A DNA stretch of 64,000 bases from Pelosinus sp. IPA-1 (GCF_030269905.1 NZ_BSVC01000003.1:248001-312000), one strand, 5' to 3'; shown: positions 25,669-34,746, counted from the first letter of the stretch. The notes: generated from the sequence alone by a model not told the origin. Numbers and translations are program-made.

Positions 25669-25709
25669 AATATTAATGATTATTAATATACGTACTAAAG
25701 GAGAAATTT

Positions 25710-26141
25710 ATGCTAAGTATTAATGATTCCATTGGCTATATCATCAGCACCACTGGCAGAAAGCTAAACCAATATTTCAGTTTAAGGTTTCAGTCGTTTG
25801 ATATTACTTCGGAACAGTGGTCAGTATTAAATAAATTAGCGGAGCGAGATGGAATTTCCCAACGGGAGTTGGCAGAGCATACAGAGAAAGACTCAAATAA
25901 TATTACAAAAATATTAGATCAATTAGAACGAAAAGGGTGGGTAAAAAGAATCGCGAATCCACAAGACCGACGCTCTTTTTTAGTGTATGTTACTGATGAT
26001 GGGCTACTGTTAATTAAACAATTGGCACCTCTAGATGAAGAATTATTAAACGATGTATGTGCTTCACTATCTGCAGATGAAATTGCGTTATTACGCAAAT
26101 TTCTTTTTCAGATAAATACAAATATAAACAGTAAGTCATAG
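25710..26141 (+). CDS. MarR-family transcriptional regulator
   Basis: This 143-residue protein has AAAGGAG upstream of ATG 25710. The winged helix is clear: FDITSEQWSVLNKLAERDGI, QRELAEHTEKDSNNITKILD, QLERKGWVKRIANPQDRRSF. The dimer helices lie at both ends. Upstream lies its probable own operator, downstream padC and an esterase. By analogy with PadR/HcaR-type control it probably responds to phenolic acids or their CoA forms, but here the regulator is MarR-type. Confidence 0.88.
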   Translation: MLSINDSIGYIISTTGRKLNQYFSLRFQSFDITSEQWSVLNKLAERDGISQRELAEHTEKDSNNITKILDQLERKGWVKRIANPQDRRSFLVYVTDDGLLLIKQLAPLDEELLNDVCASLSADEIALLRKFLFQINTNINSKS

Positions 26142-26184
26142 TCGATCCATAGTAAATAAATAGTAAGGAAAGAGGGTTATTATT

Positions 26185-26706
26185 ATGACAACAACGTATC
26201 AAAATGACAATGCATTGAATGGTATTATCGGCAAGCATTTTATCTACACGTATGACAATGGCTGGCAATATGAAATTTATGTTAAAAATGCAGATACTTT
26301 TGACTATCGTATTCATAGCGGCATGGTAGGCGGTCGGTGGGTAACGGATCAGAAAGCATTCATTGTCGCTATCTCGGACAATGTTTTCAAAATTTCTTGG
26401 GACGAGCCTACAGGAACAACGGTCAGTTTGTCCATCAACACAACCGCGCGTCACTTGCACGGTGTGATTTTCTTTCCGCGATGGGTTGCCGAAGCACCAG
26501 AAAAGACTGTTTGCTACCAAAACGAGCACTTGGATCTCATGAAACAATATCGGGATGCAGGTCCGACGTATCCAAAACTGGTGATTGATGAGTTTGCAAC
26601 TATTACATTTGCTGAAGACTGTGGTGCGAATCGCGATGACGTGATTAATTGCCCACCCAGCGAACTACCGGCCCAATATGCCAGCCGTCGTAGTTGGAAT
26701 TTATAG
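26185..26706 (+). CDS. padC: Phenolic acid decarboxylase
   Basis: This 173-residue protein shows the PAD barrel: [59 protein letters not shown]. Tyr21, Tyr23, Arg51 and Glu74 line up with the catalytic Tyr/Tyr/Arg/Glu set described for Bacillus PADs (offset of 10 by my recollection). It decarboxylates p-coumarate, ferulate or caffeate to vinylphenols in the cytoplasm without cofactor. It is placed between a MarR gene and an exported esterase, a detoxification or release module for plant phenolics. Confidence 0.93.
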   Translation: MTTTYQNDNALNGIIGKHFIYTYDNGWQYEIYVKNADTFDYRIHSGMVGGRWVTDQKAFIVAISDNVFKISWDEPTGTTVSLSINTTARHLHGVIFFPRWVAEAPEKTVCYQNEHLDLMKQYRDAGPTYPKLVIDEFATITFAEDCGANRDDVINCPPSELPAQYASRRSWNL

Positions 26707-26716
26707 GAGGGTTACG

Positions 26717-27688
26717 ATGAAAATGAAAAGTATGTACTCTATTTTATTATTAATTGCTACTCTGTTTATTTCTTGTAATACAATTGCATCGGCTTCTTCT
26801 CGTGACAGTCAGGAGTTGGAGGTTTCCCTTACTAGAAATCCTGTAAAATTAATTTCAAATGTTGTTTTTTCCCAACCATCCATGCGTGGATTTGATAATG
26901 TTCCTCTAAAAATGGATATTTTACAACCAGCTAGCAAAAAAGCGATACCGGCGGTTGTATTTGTTACTGGTGGAGGCTTTATCAATGCCAATAAGGATAA
27001 TTACCTCCAGCAAAGAATGGATATTGCCAATGCTGGGTATGTTGTGGCTAGTATTGAATATCGAGTTGCCCCTACCAGCACATTTCCAGCACCGCTTGAA
27101 GATGTAAAATCGGCCGTTCGCTACCTGCGAGCGAATGCCGCGAAATTTGGCATTGATCCTCAGCGCATTGCGGTAATGGGAGGATCTGCAGGAGGATATC
27201 TTGCCGCATTTACGGGAGTAACAAACGGCATTAAAAAGTTTGATCAAGGAGAACATCTTGATCAGAGCAGTGATGTACAAGCAGTCATCGATCAATATGG
27301 TTTATCTGACTTAACTAAGGTAGCTGATGGCTTTCCGCAAGAAATACAAGACAGACATAAATCACCTGGAGCAACAGAAGCCTTGTGGGTAAATGGGTCT
27401 TCCGTATTTGGTGAACTAGGTTCAATTAATGATGTTCCAGAAAAAGCGGCAGCAGCCAATCCGATTACATATATTACGAAAGATGCTCCTCCTTTCTTAC
27501 TGATGCATGGAAACCAAGATACTGTTGTATCACCAAAACAAACCGAAATTTTGCACGAAGCTTTAATTAGTAAAGGGGTGGATTCCACTCGATATATTGT
27601 AAAAGGTGCCGCCCATGGCGGGCCATATTGGCTTCAACCTGAGGTTATGAATATTGTTATTGATTTCCTAGACAAACATTTAAAATAA
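26717..27688 (+). CDS. Exported alpha/beta hydrolase (carboxylesterase/BD-FAE-like)
   Basis: ATG 26717 (323 residues) follows TAGGAGGG. The frame extends upstream into padC but without a ribosome site. The signal peptide is MKMKSMYSILLLIATLFISC with a possible lipobox Cys at 20. Mature features are the oxyanion loop VVFVTGGGF, nucleophile Ser in VMGGSAGGYLAAF, Asp in LLMHGNQDTVVSPKQ and His in KGAAHGGPYW. The family includes feruloyl and acetyl-xylan esterases. Next to padC, I infer release of hydroxycinnamates from plant esters outside the cytoplasm, followed by decarboxylation. Confidence 0.82.
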   Translation: MKMKSMYSILLLIATLFISCNTIASASSRDSQELEVSLTRNPVKLISNVVFSQPSMRGFDNVPLKMDILQPASKKAIPAVVFVTGGGFINANKDNYLQQRMDIANAGYVVASIEYRVAPTSTFPAPLEDVKSAVRYLRANAAKFGIDPQRIAVMGGSAGGYLAAFTGVTNGIKKFDQGEHLDQSSDVQAVIDQYGLSDLTKVADGFPQEIQDRHKSPGATEALWVNGSSVFGELGSINDVPEKAAAANPITYITKDAPPFLLMHGNQDTVVSPKQTEILHEALISKGVDSTRYIVKGAAHGGPYWLQPEVMNIVIDFLDKHLK

Positions 27689-27710
27689 GAATTTGATAAA
27701 GTGATTATAA

Positions 27711-27753
27711 AAAAATGAAGGATGTTTCACAAGGTGAAACATCCTTCATTTTT
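27711..27753. terminator. Bidirectional terminator
   Basis: AAAAATGAAGGATGTTTCAC and its complement flank AAG. It serves the esterase gene and the opposing DUF4405 gene. Confidence 0.85.
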
Positions 27754-27793
27754 GCGATATATTTTAATAATTCCCTTAGTCTAAAACGAAGCG

Positions 27794-28045
27794 CTAATTC
27801 TTCGTGTTAATCGTGTTTTTCGTCATTGCTTTGATCCAGTCCATATGGAATACAACATGAAGTATAACTAAAACGGTAAGGGCATAACTTGCCCATTCAT
27901 GCAAAGATTTGACGTTTATGGCCCTTAGAAATGGCATTAAAGCAGGTGGTTTTATTGATAGAGCAATTCCTGTCATGATGCTCACGACTCCCAATAAGAG
28001 TAAGGCGATATCTAAATAATAATTTTTTTTAGGTTTTACTAACAT
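27794..28045 (-). CDS. DUF4405 domain membrane protein
   Basis: This 83-residue protein, minus strand, has two or three membrane segments (YLDIALLLLGVVSIMTGIAL and ASYALTVLVILHVVFHMDWI). His in SLHEWAS and in ILHVVFHMDW are placed like haem-ligand His of small cytochrome b-type proteins, which is the DUF4405 pattern. The function is probably redox-related and the partner unknown. GGAGGATCAAC precedes the start on the minus strand. Confidence 0.75.
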   Translation of the reverse strand: MLVKPKKNYYLDIALLLLGVVSIMTGIALSIKPPALMPFLRAINVKSLHEWASYALTVLVILHVVFHMDWIKAMTKNTINTKN

Positions 28046-28159
28046 AAGTTGATCCTCCGATTTGTTTTAATTCATGCTAATTATAATCGCTGAATGTGAC
28101 AGGTATGTTACGATTTTCTTTACGGAAATAAAAAAAGTTTATATAAATTAGAAAATCAG

Positions 28160-28203
28160 AAAGAGATGGACTTGGTACTTTTAAACCAAGTCCATCTCTT
28201 TTT
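28160..28203. terminator. Hairpin terminator below lysR
   Basis: AGAGATGGACTTGG and CCAAGTCCATCTCT form a stem around TACTTTTAAA. It repeats the stem of the ato terminator. Confidence 0.7.
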
Positions 28204-28243
28204 ATGCAGATAAAAAAATGTACAGATGCATGGTTAAACGAGT

Positions 28244-29140
28244 TTACTGCGTTTTTAATAAATCAAGAGATACAATTGGATGATAAGGGGTGCTTGTTTC
28301 TACCATCTCAATGAATTTATCCAGGGCGCTGGTCATTAAAGCAGCCCTATGCCGAATCAAGAATGTTTTTGCGGAACTATATTGCTTAGGAATTGAAAAG
28401 GATCGTAGAAGCCCAAGCTTTTCATGTTTTTCAATGGCAGATTGAGGGACGAAAGACGCGCCTAGGCCTGCTATTACACCACTAATAATGGCATCCAGAT
28501 TATTGAATTCCATAAATCGTAGATTGTTAATCGCGTTTGCTTTAAGCCAACTTTCAAGTTGGTCTCGATTGGGACATCCTACAGTGCTCATGAGAAAGGG
28601 TTTGGAATAAATTGTTTTCATATCAAGATCCTCAGGACTGGTAATCAATACGAGGGTTTCTTCAGATACGAGCTCTTCTACAATATTGTCGTCTTTGACA
28701 GATGCTTTAACAAAGGCACCGTCTAGTTGAAAATGTAGTATCTTATGCACAAGTTCGTCTGTTGAACCTGTTGTGAGTGACAGATCAACCTTGGGATACG
28801 CTTTGTGATACTGAGCTAAAACTTGTGGAAGATTGAGTGTGGAAACCGTTTGGTTAGCGCCGATGGATAAGCGTCCACTAGGTTCAAGCGAATCATTCAT
28901 TGCTTTTTTCGCTTCGTCAAGTAAGTGGAGAATTTGTTCGGCGTAACACAACAGTTTTTCACCTGTTGGAGTTAATACCATGCCTCGTTGACGATAAAAT
29001 AGCTGTGTTTTTAACTCCGTTTCTAGTTGTTGCACCCTCGCAGTCACATTTGACTGAACATAGCCTAGAGCTTGTGCCGCTTTTGTAATGCTGCCTTCCT
29101 GGGCCACTGCCCGGAAAATGCGCAGTTCATTGCTCTCCAT
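28244..29140 (-). CDS. LysR-family transcriptional regulator
   Basis: This 298-residue protein is on the minus strand with GGAGGAC before the start. The N-terminal helix-turn-helix reads MESNELRIFRAVAQEGSITK, AAQALGYVQSNVTARVQQLE, TELKTQLFYRQRGMVLTPTG. The periplasmic-binding-protein-like effector half follows (RLSIGANQTVSTLNLPQVLA...). It is divergent from an MFS efflux gene across 161 bp. LysR regulators typically control such a neighbour, so it probably activates the transporter gene. The inducer is unknown. Confidence 0.9.
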   Translation of the reverse strand: MESNELRIFRAVAQEGSITKAAQALGYVQSNVTARVQQLETELKTQLFYRQRGMVLTPTGEKLLCYAEQILHLLDEAKKAMNDSLEPSGRLSIGANQTVSTLNLPQVLAQYHKAYPKVDLSLTTGSTDELVHKILHFQLDGAFVKASVKDDNIVEELVSEETLVLITSPEDLDMKTIYSKPFLMSTVGCPNRDQLESWLKANAINNLRFMEFNNLDAIISGVIAGLGASFVPQSAIEKHEKLGLLRSFSIPKQYSSAKTFLIRHRAALMTSALDKFIEMVETSTPYHPIVSLDLLKTQ

Positions 29141-29301
29141 GTGAAGTCCTCCTCTTATCTATCATTAAAAACGAATCATTGAATCATATTCCTTCATTTT
29201 ACATGATAGTTAATCTCCTGTAAACTAGGCGTAGGCAATAAGTTGAAGGAATGCAGTGAGCAAACCCTTTGCTCACTCTCAGAATAAGAGGAGGATTTTA
29301 T

Positions 29302-30735
29302 ATGACAACTGTATGGCCACGAAAGTGGATTGTTTTGGCCGTTGTGACGTTAGTTTCATTTATTACTAACGTGGATGCCACGATCGTTATTATCGGATTA
29401 CCAAGTATGGTAGAAGGATTGCATATTACGATGGTAACAGGACTATGGATTATTACGTCCTATATTATTACTAGCACTATATTTTTACTCCCCGCAGGAA
29501 GGTGGGCCGATATGGTAGGAACGAAACCTATTTTCATTTTGGGACTTGGGATTTTCACAATTGCTACAGTGCTATGTGGCATCGCCAACTCAGGAACTTC
29601 GCTAATAATTTTTAGATTTATTCAAGGAGCTGGCGCTGCCTTGGCTCTAGCAACAGCGACACCCATCATTGTGCGGACATTTCCGCCTCATCAACTTGGC
29701 TTGGCAGTGGGAATCAACTCTACTTCCTGGGTCATTGGATCCATCGCAGGTCCAGTGGTTGGTGGAGCACTAATCAGCCAATATGGATGGCCAGCTATAT
29801 TTTTCGTAACCGTGCCCTTTGGGGTGATTGGCATGATCGCTGCTTGGTTCGTTCTCGAAGGCACAAGTGCTCCTGTAAAGTCAAAGACGGACTGGATGGG
29901 TATGGCGACTTTCGGTATTGGATTGGTCGCACTATTAATCGCCCTTTCCGAGGGACAGGCATGGGGCTGGGGTTCGGCAGCAACTCTTGGCTTGTTTCTA
30001 ACAACGTTGGTGGCTTGGATTGCCTTTGTCATCACTGAACTACGGGTAACGCATCCAATGTTCAATTTTAGCCTATTATCCAATATACATTACTCAGCGG
30101 GATTGGGGATTACGCTAAATTATTGCATTGGCTACTTTGGTATCACTTTTCTTTTAACCCTTTATCTTCAGGGAGCACTACATCTAAGTCCTCTACAGTC
30201 AGGAATGCTGCTGATCCCGTTATCAGCGCCACAGCTTATTATGGGTCCCTTAGGCGGTGTACTTGCCGATCGTTTTGGCCCAGTGCGCATGATGATGATC
30301 GGCATTATCTTTCTCTCAGGTGGTTTATTTCTCTTGGGGAACCTAGGAGTGCAATTGTCCATGGCTGCAGTAGTGGTACCACTAATTATTATTTCCATTT
30401 CCAATGGAATTGCTTGGCCATCCCTGGCAAAGACCGTCCTTTCGGCTGCACCAAGAGAACACTCCGGATCCGCTTCAGGGATGTTTTACACCATCTATTA
30501 TGTGGGTAGTGCGTTGAGCCAAACCTTGGCGTTGGCGGCAGTGGAATTCAGTGTGGCCCCAGACATCATTTCTCAGGCATTGATGGGAGGTTTGGAGGCG
30601 CAGGATCAAAATATAAAAACTAGTTTGGTTCATTCTATCGATAATAGTTTCTTATTTTTCATCCTCTTTTTCGCTCTCGCACTGCTACTTATCTTATTAC
30701 TACGTCGTACACGTAGCGAAATAGTAGAAATCTAG
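29302..30735 (+). CDS. MFS drug-efflux transporter, DHA2 (EmrB/QacA) type
   Basis: ATG 29302 (477 residues) has AGAGGAGG upstream; the frame to 29269 lacks one. There are fourteen hydrophobic segments. Motif D1 appears as FITNVDATIVIIGLPSM, motif A as GRWADMVGTKPIFILGLGIF, and motif C-like glycines in NSTSWVIGSIAGPVVGGALI. It exports hydrophobic compounds using the proton gradient. The divergent LysR gene is the likely regulator. Confidence 0.88.
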   Translation: MTTVWPRKWIVLAVVTLVSFITNVDATIVIIGLPSMVEGLHITMVTGLWIITSYIITSTIFLLPAGRWADMVGTKPIFILGLGIFTIATVLCGIANSGTSLIIFRFIQGAGAALALATATPIIVRTFPPHQLGLAVGINSTSWVIGSIAGPVVGGALISQYGWPAIFFVTVPFGVIGMIAAWFVLEGTSAPVKSKTDWMGMATFGIGLVALLIALSEGQAWGWGSAATLGLFLTTLVAWIAFVITELRVTHPMFNFSLLSNIHYSAGLGITLNYCIGYFGITFLLTLYLQGALHLSPLQSGMLLIPLSAPQLIMGPLGGVLADRFGPVRMMMIGIIFLSGGLFLLGNLGVQLSMAAVVVPLIIISISNGIAWPSLAKTVLSAAPREHSGSASGMFYTIYYVGSALSQTLALAAVEFSVAPDIISQALMGGLEAQDQNIKTSLVHSIDNSFLFFILFFALALLLILLLRRTRSEIVEI

Positions 30736-30755
30736 AAGGCAATTTTAAAAATACT

Positions 30756-30784
30756 CTCCTGCAAACTAGTTTAGTTTGCAGGAG
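30756..30784 (+). terminator. Rho-independent terminator
   Basis: CTCCTGCAAACT and AGTTTGCAGGAG form a 12-bp stem. Its 3' arm begins the dispersed TGCAGGAGTTTG repeat. Confidence 0.7.
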
Positions 30785-30877
30785 TTTGCATTTGTAATGG
30801 TAAATGAAATAGAAAGATAAGAATGTTTTCGAAAAGATAAATCAAGAAATATAGGAAATAATGGGACGGAGATATTG

Positions 30878-31501
30878 ATGTTAACCTATATTCATCATTC
30901 TGATACAGTAATTGTCATTCTACATGAAATTTATGGACTTGACGAACATATTATGGATGTATGCGAAAGATTTTCAAAATATGAGATGGATGTTATTGCT
31001 CCTAATTTGATGAATGGCAGAGAGCCATTTAGTTATGACCAAGAAACGACGGCTTATCATTATTTTATGAATACTGTTGGTTTTGAAAGTGCATTTAAGC
31101 AGGCAAAAGAGGTTCTACATAATGTACGACATAAGTATAAAAAGGTGTATGTGTTGGGGTATAGTGTAGGAGCGACACTTGCTTGGTTGTGTAGTCAAAC
31201 TGGTTTGTGTGATGTAAGTATCGGATTTTATGGTTCGAGAATACGAGACTATCTTGAGATCAAGCCGAAATGCCCTGTCCTATTGTTTTTTCCTAGTGAA
31301 GAAAAATCGTTTGATGTGGATGAATTGATTTCACGGTTAAATAACGTTAGTAATATACAAGTAGAGAAACTACCTGGTGAGCATGGATTTGCTAACCGGT
31401 TTTCGCGAAATTATAATGAACAATCGTCAAGTAAAGCTTATAAGGAAATACAATCATGTATTAAAGAAGCGTCCATTTTAGATTACAAAGGAGAAATATA
31501 A
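30878..31501 (+). CDS. Dienelactone hydrolase-like alpha/beta hydrolase
   Basis: This 207-residue cytosolic protein is read from ATG 30878 (a TTG directly before it is also possible). It has TVIVILHEIYGLDEHIMDVC, the DLH N-terminal block, and DVIAPNLMNG. The nucleophile is Ser in VLGYSVGATLAWL where classic DLH has Cys, and His lies in LPGEHGFANRFS. The substrate is unknown. It ends 1 bp before the ATG of a DUF1874 gene, so the two are probably translated from one message. Confidence 0.78.
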   Translation: MLTYIHHSDTVIVILHEIYGLDEHIMDVCERFSKYEMDVIAPNLMNGREPFSYDQETTAYHYFMNTVGFESAFKQAKEVLHNVRHKYKKVYVLGYSVGATLAWLCSQTGLCDVSIGFYGSRIRDYLEIKPKCPVLLFFPSEEKSFDVDELISRLNNVSNIQVEKLPGEHGFANRFSRNYNEQSSSKAYKEIQSCIKEASILDYKGEI

Positions 31502-31502
31502 A

Positions 31503-31838
31503 ATGGTAAATGAGCAACCCATCGCTATCCTGAACGGTGCAATCATTACAGCAGATGGAGAATATTCCTGTCGCACAATCAGCCTAGAAGAATGCAAAAA
31601 ACTGATTCAGTGCGCACCAAAAATTATTTCTGCCGTAGGGCACAAAGCAACAGCAGAAGTAATAAGTGACCTTCTGGAAACAGAAGTGGCTTTAAATCGA
31701 ATTGACTTCCATCAAGAAGCGGGGCAACAGGCACTGGTGTTCAAGCTCAACACTCGGCCCCCAGAGGGTATCATCCTCACTCGTGATGAAATTGAGGAAT
31801 TTGGATACCAATTTCAGTTACTATCCAGGCTTTCCTAG
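31503..31838 (+). CDS. DUF1874 protein, AcrIII-1/Crn2-like ring nuclease candidate
   Basis: This 111-residue protein has AAAGGAG upstream of ATG 31503. It aligns by eye with the DUF1874 family (viral AcrIII-1 such as SIRV1 gp29, bacterial Crn2, YddF of ICEBs1): AILNGAIIT at the start, SAVGHKATAEVISDLLETEV, NRIDF, then RPPEGIILTRDEIEEFGYQF. His47, Arg85 and Glu88 fall at the numbers I recall for the gp29 active site. Family members degrade cyclic tetra-adenylate made by type III CRISPR complexes. No CRISPR genes are in the window. It is likely co-transcribed with the hydrolase gene before it. Confidence 0.75.
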   Translation: MVNEQPIAILNGAIITADGEYSCRTISLEECKKLIQCAPKIISAVGHKATAEVISDLLETEVALNRIDFHQEAGQQALVFKLNTRPPEGIILTRDEIEEFGYQFQLLSRLS

Positions 31839-31861
31839 AGGCTTACATAATAATAGAAATA

Positions 31862-31925
31862 GAAAAGGAAGATATCTATAATAATCTACCGGATAATTAG
31901 ATTATTATGGGTATCTTCCTTTTTG
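31862..31925 (+). terminator. Rho-independent terminator
   Basis: AAAAGGAAGATA...AATAATCT pairs with AGATTATTATGGGTATCTTC and is followed by a T-run. Confidence 0.8.
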
Positions 31926-31983
31926 ATGTAACATATTACTGAATATGGGGTGGTTATAGGTTAAAAAGGAGGATACGATTTTC

Positions 31984-32613
31984 ATGATAAAGTACGTAAT
32001 ATTTGACTTTAATGGTACTTTGGTTGATTCACTGCATGTTGTTATCGAAGTGTATAATCGGCTTGCTGGGGAGTATAAGTCAAATCAGATAGAGCAAAAG
32101 GATATTGCCTATCTAAAAGGATTATCGATTATGGAGAGAGCTAAGTTTCTTGATTTAAAATTATATAAACTCCCACTTCTAGCCATCGATATTTACAAAC
32201 TATATAAACACTCCATAAAGGATCTTATTTTGTTTGCTGGAGTTAAGGAACTATTGGAAGAATTAAACGCCAGTGGTTTGCAACTGGCAATTGTATCAAC
32301 AAATGCGGAGCAAAATATAAGAGAATGTCTTGAGCGTAACCAGATTGGCTTTATTAGTGAAATTATTTGTTCAAACAATATGTTTGGCAAGAATGAAGAT
32401 ATTAAAAGATTTATGAAAAAACACGACCTGAAAGATTCCGAAGTGATTTATGTAGGGGACGAAGCAAGAGACATTATTGCGGGCAAAAAAAGTGGTGTCA
32501 AGGTAATCTGGGTAAGTTGGGGATTTGATCATATTGATAATGCGAAAAAGGAAGATCCAAACTATATCGTGAATAAACCAGATGAAATTTTAAGTATTTG
32601 CCAGTCGATTTAA
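31984..32613 (+). CDS. HAD-family phosphatase
   Basis: This 209-residue protein has motif I as YVIFDFNGTLVDS (first and second Asp replaced by the order D-F-N, so the acid/base Asp is Asn here), motif II as LAIVSTN, motif III Lys near FGKNEDIK, and motif IV as VIYVGDEARDI. The helical cap lies after motif I, as in phosphoglycolate phosphatase. DxN instead of DxD might reduce phosphatase activity. The substrate is unknown. AAAAAGGAGG lies before ATG 31984. Confidence 0.8.
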   Translation: MIKYVIFDFNGTLVDSLHVVIEVYNRLAGEYKSNQIEQKDIAYLKGLSIMERAKFLDLKLYKLPLLAIDIYKLYKHSIKDLILFAGVKELLEELNASGLQLAIVSTNAEQNIRECLERNQIGFISEIICSNNMFGKNEDIKRFMKKHDLKDSEVIYVGDEARDIIAGKKSGVKVIWVSWGFDHIDNAKKEDPNYIVNKPDEILSICQSI

Positions 32614-32623
32614 ATAATAATTA

Positions 32624-32680
32624 AATAGAGAAGATACCCATAATCAACCTTATTAGTAGATTATGGGTATCTTCTTTTTG
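32624..32680 (+). terminator. Rho-independent terminator
   Basis: AGAAGATACCCATAATC and GATTATGGGTATCTTCT are inverted and followed by a T-run. The same stem is reused at 35672. Confidence 0.85.
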
Positions 32681-32714
32681 GTTCTGGTATCAGAATTTAT
32701 AAGTTTCTAGTTAA

Positions 32715-32828
32715 AAAGATTGAACCACAAAGACACAATGCCGCTATCGCGGCACACAAAGAAGATGGGAATGAAATGGATAGAACCCCTTTGTGACCTT
32801 TGTGTCTTTGTGGTTCAAAAAGGACGCG
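32715..32828. repeat. Inverted-repeat element (TTGAACCACAAAGACACAA type)
   Basis: TGAACCACAAAGACACAA on the left is mirrored by TTGTGTCTTTGTGGTTCA on the right, about 85 bp apart, with a small inner hairpin (GCCGCTATCGCGGC). It looks like a short non-coding dispersed element between two genes. Confidence 0.65.
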
Positions 32829-32984
32829 TAGCGTTTTTCTTAATTCGATGAATTATTAATAGCAGAATCCAGCTGTTTTGTCATAATTTGGTCATGGTTT
32901 TATTCTATACTATACAAGAAAGAAAATCGGATACATACAAAACGTATTGAACTTTCCAAAGATAAATTATTTTGAGGTGGCTAC

Positions 32985-33749
32985 ATGATAAAAAAAGTTA
33001 CGTTACTATTTACATTATTGACTCTCGTTACTGCTCAAGCTTTGGCAGCTTCTCCCCTTGAGCGAGAAATAAAAAATGATTTGCAAAAGTTTGATGGCCG
33101 AGTTGGCGTCTTTGCTCAAAATTTGAAAACTGGACGGACGATTGAATTTAACAAGGACGATATATTTCCCTCGGCTTCAACCAGCAAATTAGTGGTTGCC
33201 TTAGCGACCTATAAATATTTGTATCCTCAGGCCGATTCAGCCAAGGCCAGTCAATATGATCAGCAAATTCAGCTGATGATGACGGTTAGTGACAACAATT
33301 CATTTGATGAATTGTTAAATGAGATGGACACTGACCACAAGGATGTTTTGAGTCAGACTGTCAAGAATCTTGAGCTTCGCAAAACCCAAATTCATAATGA
33401 AGATGCTTTTAAGAAATATCAATACCATAGTGTAACAACACCCTACGAAATGGGGAAAGTATTTGAGAAGATCTATAACGACAAGTACCTGAATAAGGGC
33501 AAAAGTGAGCAGATGAAATACGAGTTGGCGAATACGATTTATAATGACGAAATCCCCCGCTACATGTTGACTCCAGTATTTCATAAAGTAGGTGAGCTGG
33601 ATGAGATACTTTGCGATGTAGGGGTAATCCAGGATGGTCATGATCCGATCCTGATCAGCTTTTTTACGGCGACTGGGGATCATACCTATTCCAGCAATTT
33701 TATTGCTAGCGAATCAGCAAAGCTTTATAACGCCCTGAGGAGAAAATAG
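32985..33749 (+). CDS. Class A beta-lactamase-like serine hydrolase
   Basis: This 254-residue protein has signal peptide MIKKVTLLFTLLTLVTAQAL (cut after ALA). SxxK is S65-T-S-K68 in FPSASTSKLV. SDN is S102-D103-N104. The KTG-like motif is HKVGELD. The omega-loop general base Glu (ExxLN) is not evident, and VTTPYEMGK matches the TTP segment. The fold belongs to the beta-lactamase/penicillin-binding superfamily, but the missing Glu and the KVG motif leave real beta-lactamase activity uncertain. It is probably periplasmic. Confidence 0.75.
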   Translation: MIKKVTLLFTLLTLVTAQALAASPLEREIKNDLQKFDGRVGVFAQNLKTGRTIEFNKDDIFPSASTSKLVVALATYKYLYPQADSAKASQYDQQIQLMMTVSDNNSFDELLNEMDTDHKDVLSQTVKNLELRKTQIHNEDAFKKYQYHSVTTPYEMGKVFEKIYNDKYLNKGKSEQMKYELANTIYNDEIPRYMLTPVFHKVGELDEILCDVGVIQDGHDPILISFFTATGDHTYSSNFIASESAKLYNALRRK

Positions 33750-33889
33750 TAGCAAGTTAGACTGTGATGAAACGAATGTTTCAACACAGTTCTTTCCTAT
33801 TACTCTAGCCACCCGTTGACAATTATCGGGCGGGAGGATTCGGTGTAGGCTCTAAGGAAAGATTTGGACCATGCAAGGGAGGGCTCTAA

Positions 33890-33994
33890 TTGGATCGTGA
33901 TAACACCCATTTGCTTACCTTTATAGTAGCGATTAATTTTGGACTGGTGGTACTTGTAATCATAGAGCTCTTAGTTGATGTTATTAAGACTTGA
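33890..33994 (+). CDS. Candidate 34-aa single-span membrane peptide
   Basis: TTG 33890 follows GGGAGG at 8 bp and reads MDRDNTHLLTFIVAINFGLV, then VLVIIELLVDVIKT-stop. A charged N-terminus, one hydrophobic helix and a good ribosome site support translation. It fits neither the gene before nor after. No family known. Confidence 0.4.
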   Translation: MDRDNTHLLTFIVAINFGLVVLVIIELLVDVIKT

Positions 33995-34024
33995 ATTTGA
34001 ATAGAAAGGCGTGAATGAGAATTT

Positions 34025-34702
34025 ATGAAACCGCTTGATGAATTGATTAATAATCAAGATTCTGCATGGCCTCTTATACAAAACTGGCTTTCAAAAGCAA
34101 GGAATAAGGTGGAAGTTCTTCCGGTGAATAAAGAGCAAGCTGAAACAGTTCTATGCGATTTGCAGGTTACGACTCGCTCCTCATTAGGTACAGTCGCTTA
34201 TCATACAGGTGGGATATTATTTGATAATGGTTGGTTGCGTTTCTTGGGCTCAGGGCATAACTTGCTGCCTAGAAACTTATCAACATGGAATCAATTTGAT
34301 ACCCAAAGAAAAGCAAGAAAATTAGATGGCGGTTTGCTCATTGCAGACGATGTAGTAGGCGGATTCTTTGCTTTAAATCGTGGATTATTTGAAGGGAAAA
34401 TAGGAGATGTATTTTATCTTGCTCCCGATACACTGGAATGGGAGTGGCTAGAAATGGGATATTCTGAGTTTTTGTATTGGGCTTGCACAGGAAAGTTAGA
34501 ACAGTTTTATGAGACCTTTCGATGGAATCGTTGGGAAGAAGGAGTCAAAAAAACCAATGGCAATCATGGAATACAAATATATCCTCATATATGGACGAGA
34601 GGCGAAGAGGTAATTAACCCAGCGAGGTCAATCGTACCGATAGAAGAACTTTGGAACTTAAATATGATGTATCGGGAAAAGTTCGGTTGCTGTTCCTATT
34701 AA
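34025..34702 (+). CDS. DUF2625 family protein
   Basis: This 225-residue cytosolic protein reads MKPLDELINNQDSAWPLIQN, then GTVAYHTGGILFDNGWLRFL, LDGGLLIADDVVGGFFALNR and KIGDVFYLAPDTLEWEWLEM. These blocks match DUF2625, whose role is unknown; related proteins resemble SMI1/KNR4-like folds. GAGAATTT before the ATG is a weak ribosome site. A hairpin (34926-34961) and tandem 11-bp repeats follow. Confidence 0.8.
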   Translation: MKPLDELINNQDSAWPLIQNWLSKARNKVEVLPVNKEQAETVLCDLQVTTRSSLGTVAYHTGGILFDNGWLRFLGSGHNLLPRNLSTWNQFDTQRKARKLDGGLLIADDVVGGFFALNRGLFEGKIGDVFYLAPDTLEWEWLEMGYSEFLYWACTGKLEQFYETFRWNRWEEGVKKTNGNHGIQIYPHIWTRGEEVINPARSIVPIEELWNLNMMYREKFGCCSY

Positions 34703-34746
34703 TAATGATTACTTTAGCAGATTTATATAACTAGATAGAAATAATC

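Noticed and set aside
31503-31838. Anti-CRISPR or prophage island around the DUF1874 gene
   Set aside because: Neighbours are ordinary metabolic-type genes with their own terminators; no integrase, capsid or repressor gene is near, so only the single gene is reported.
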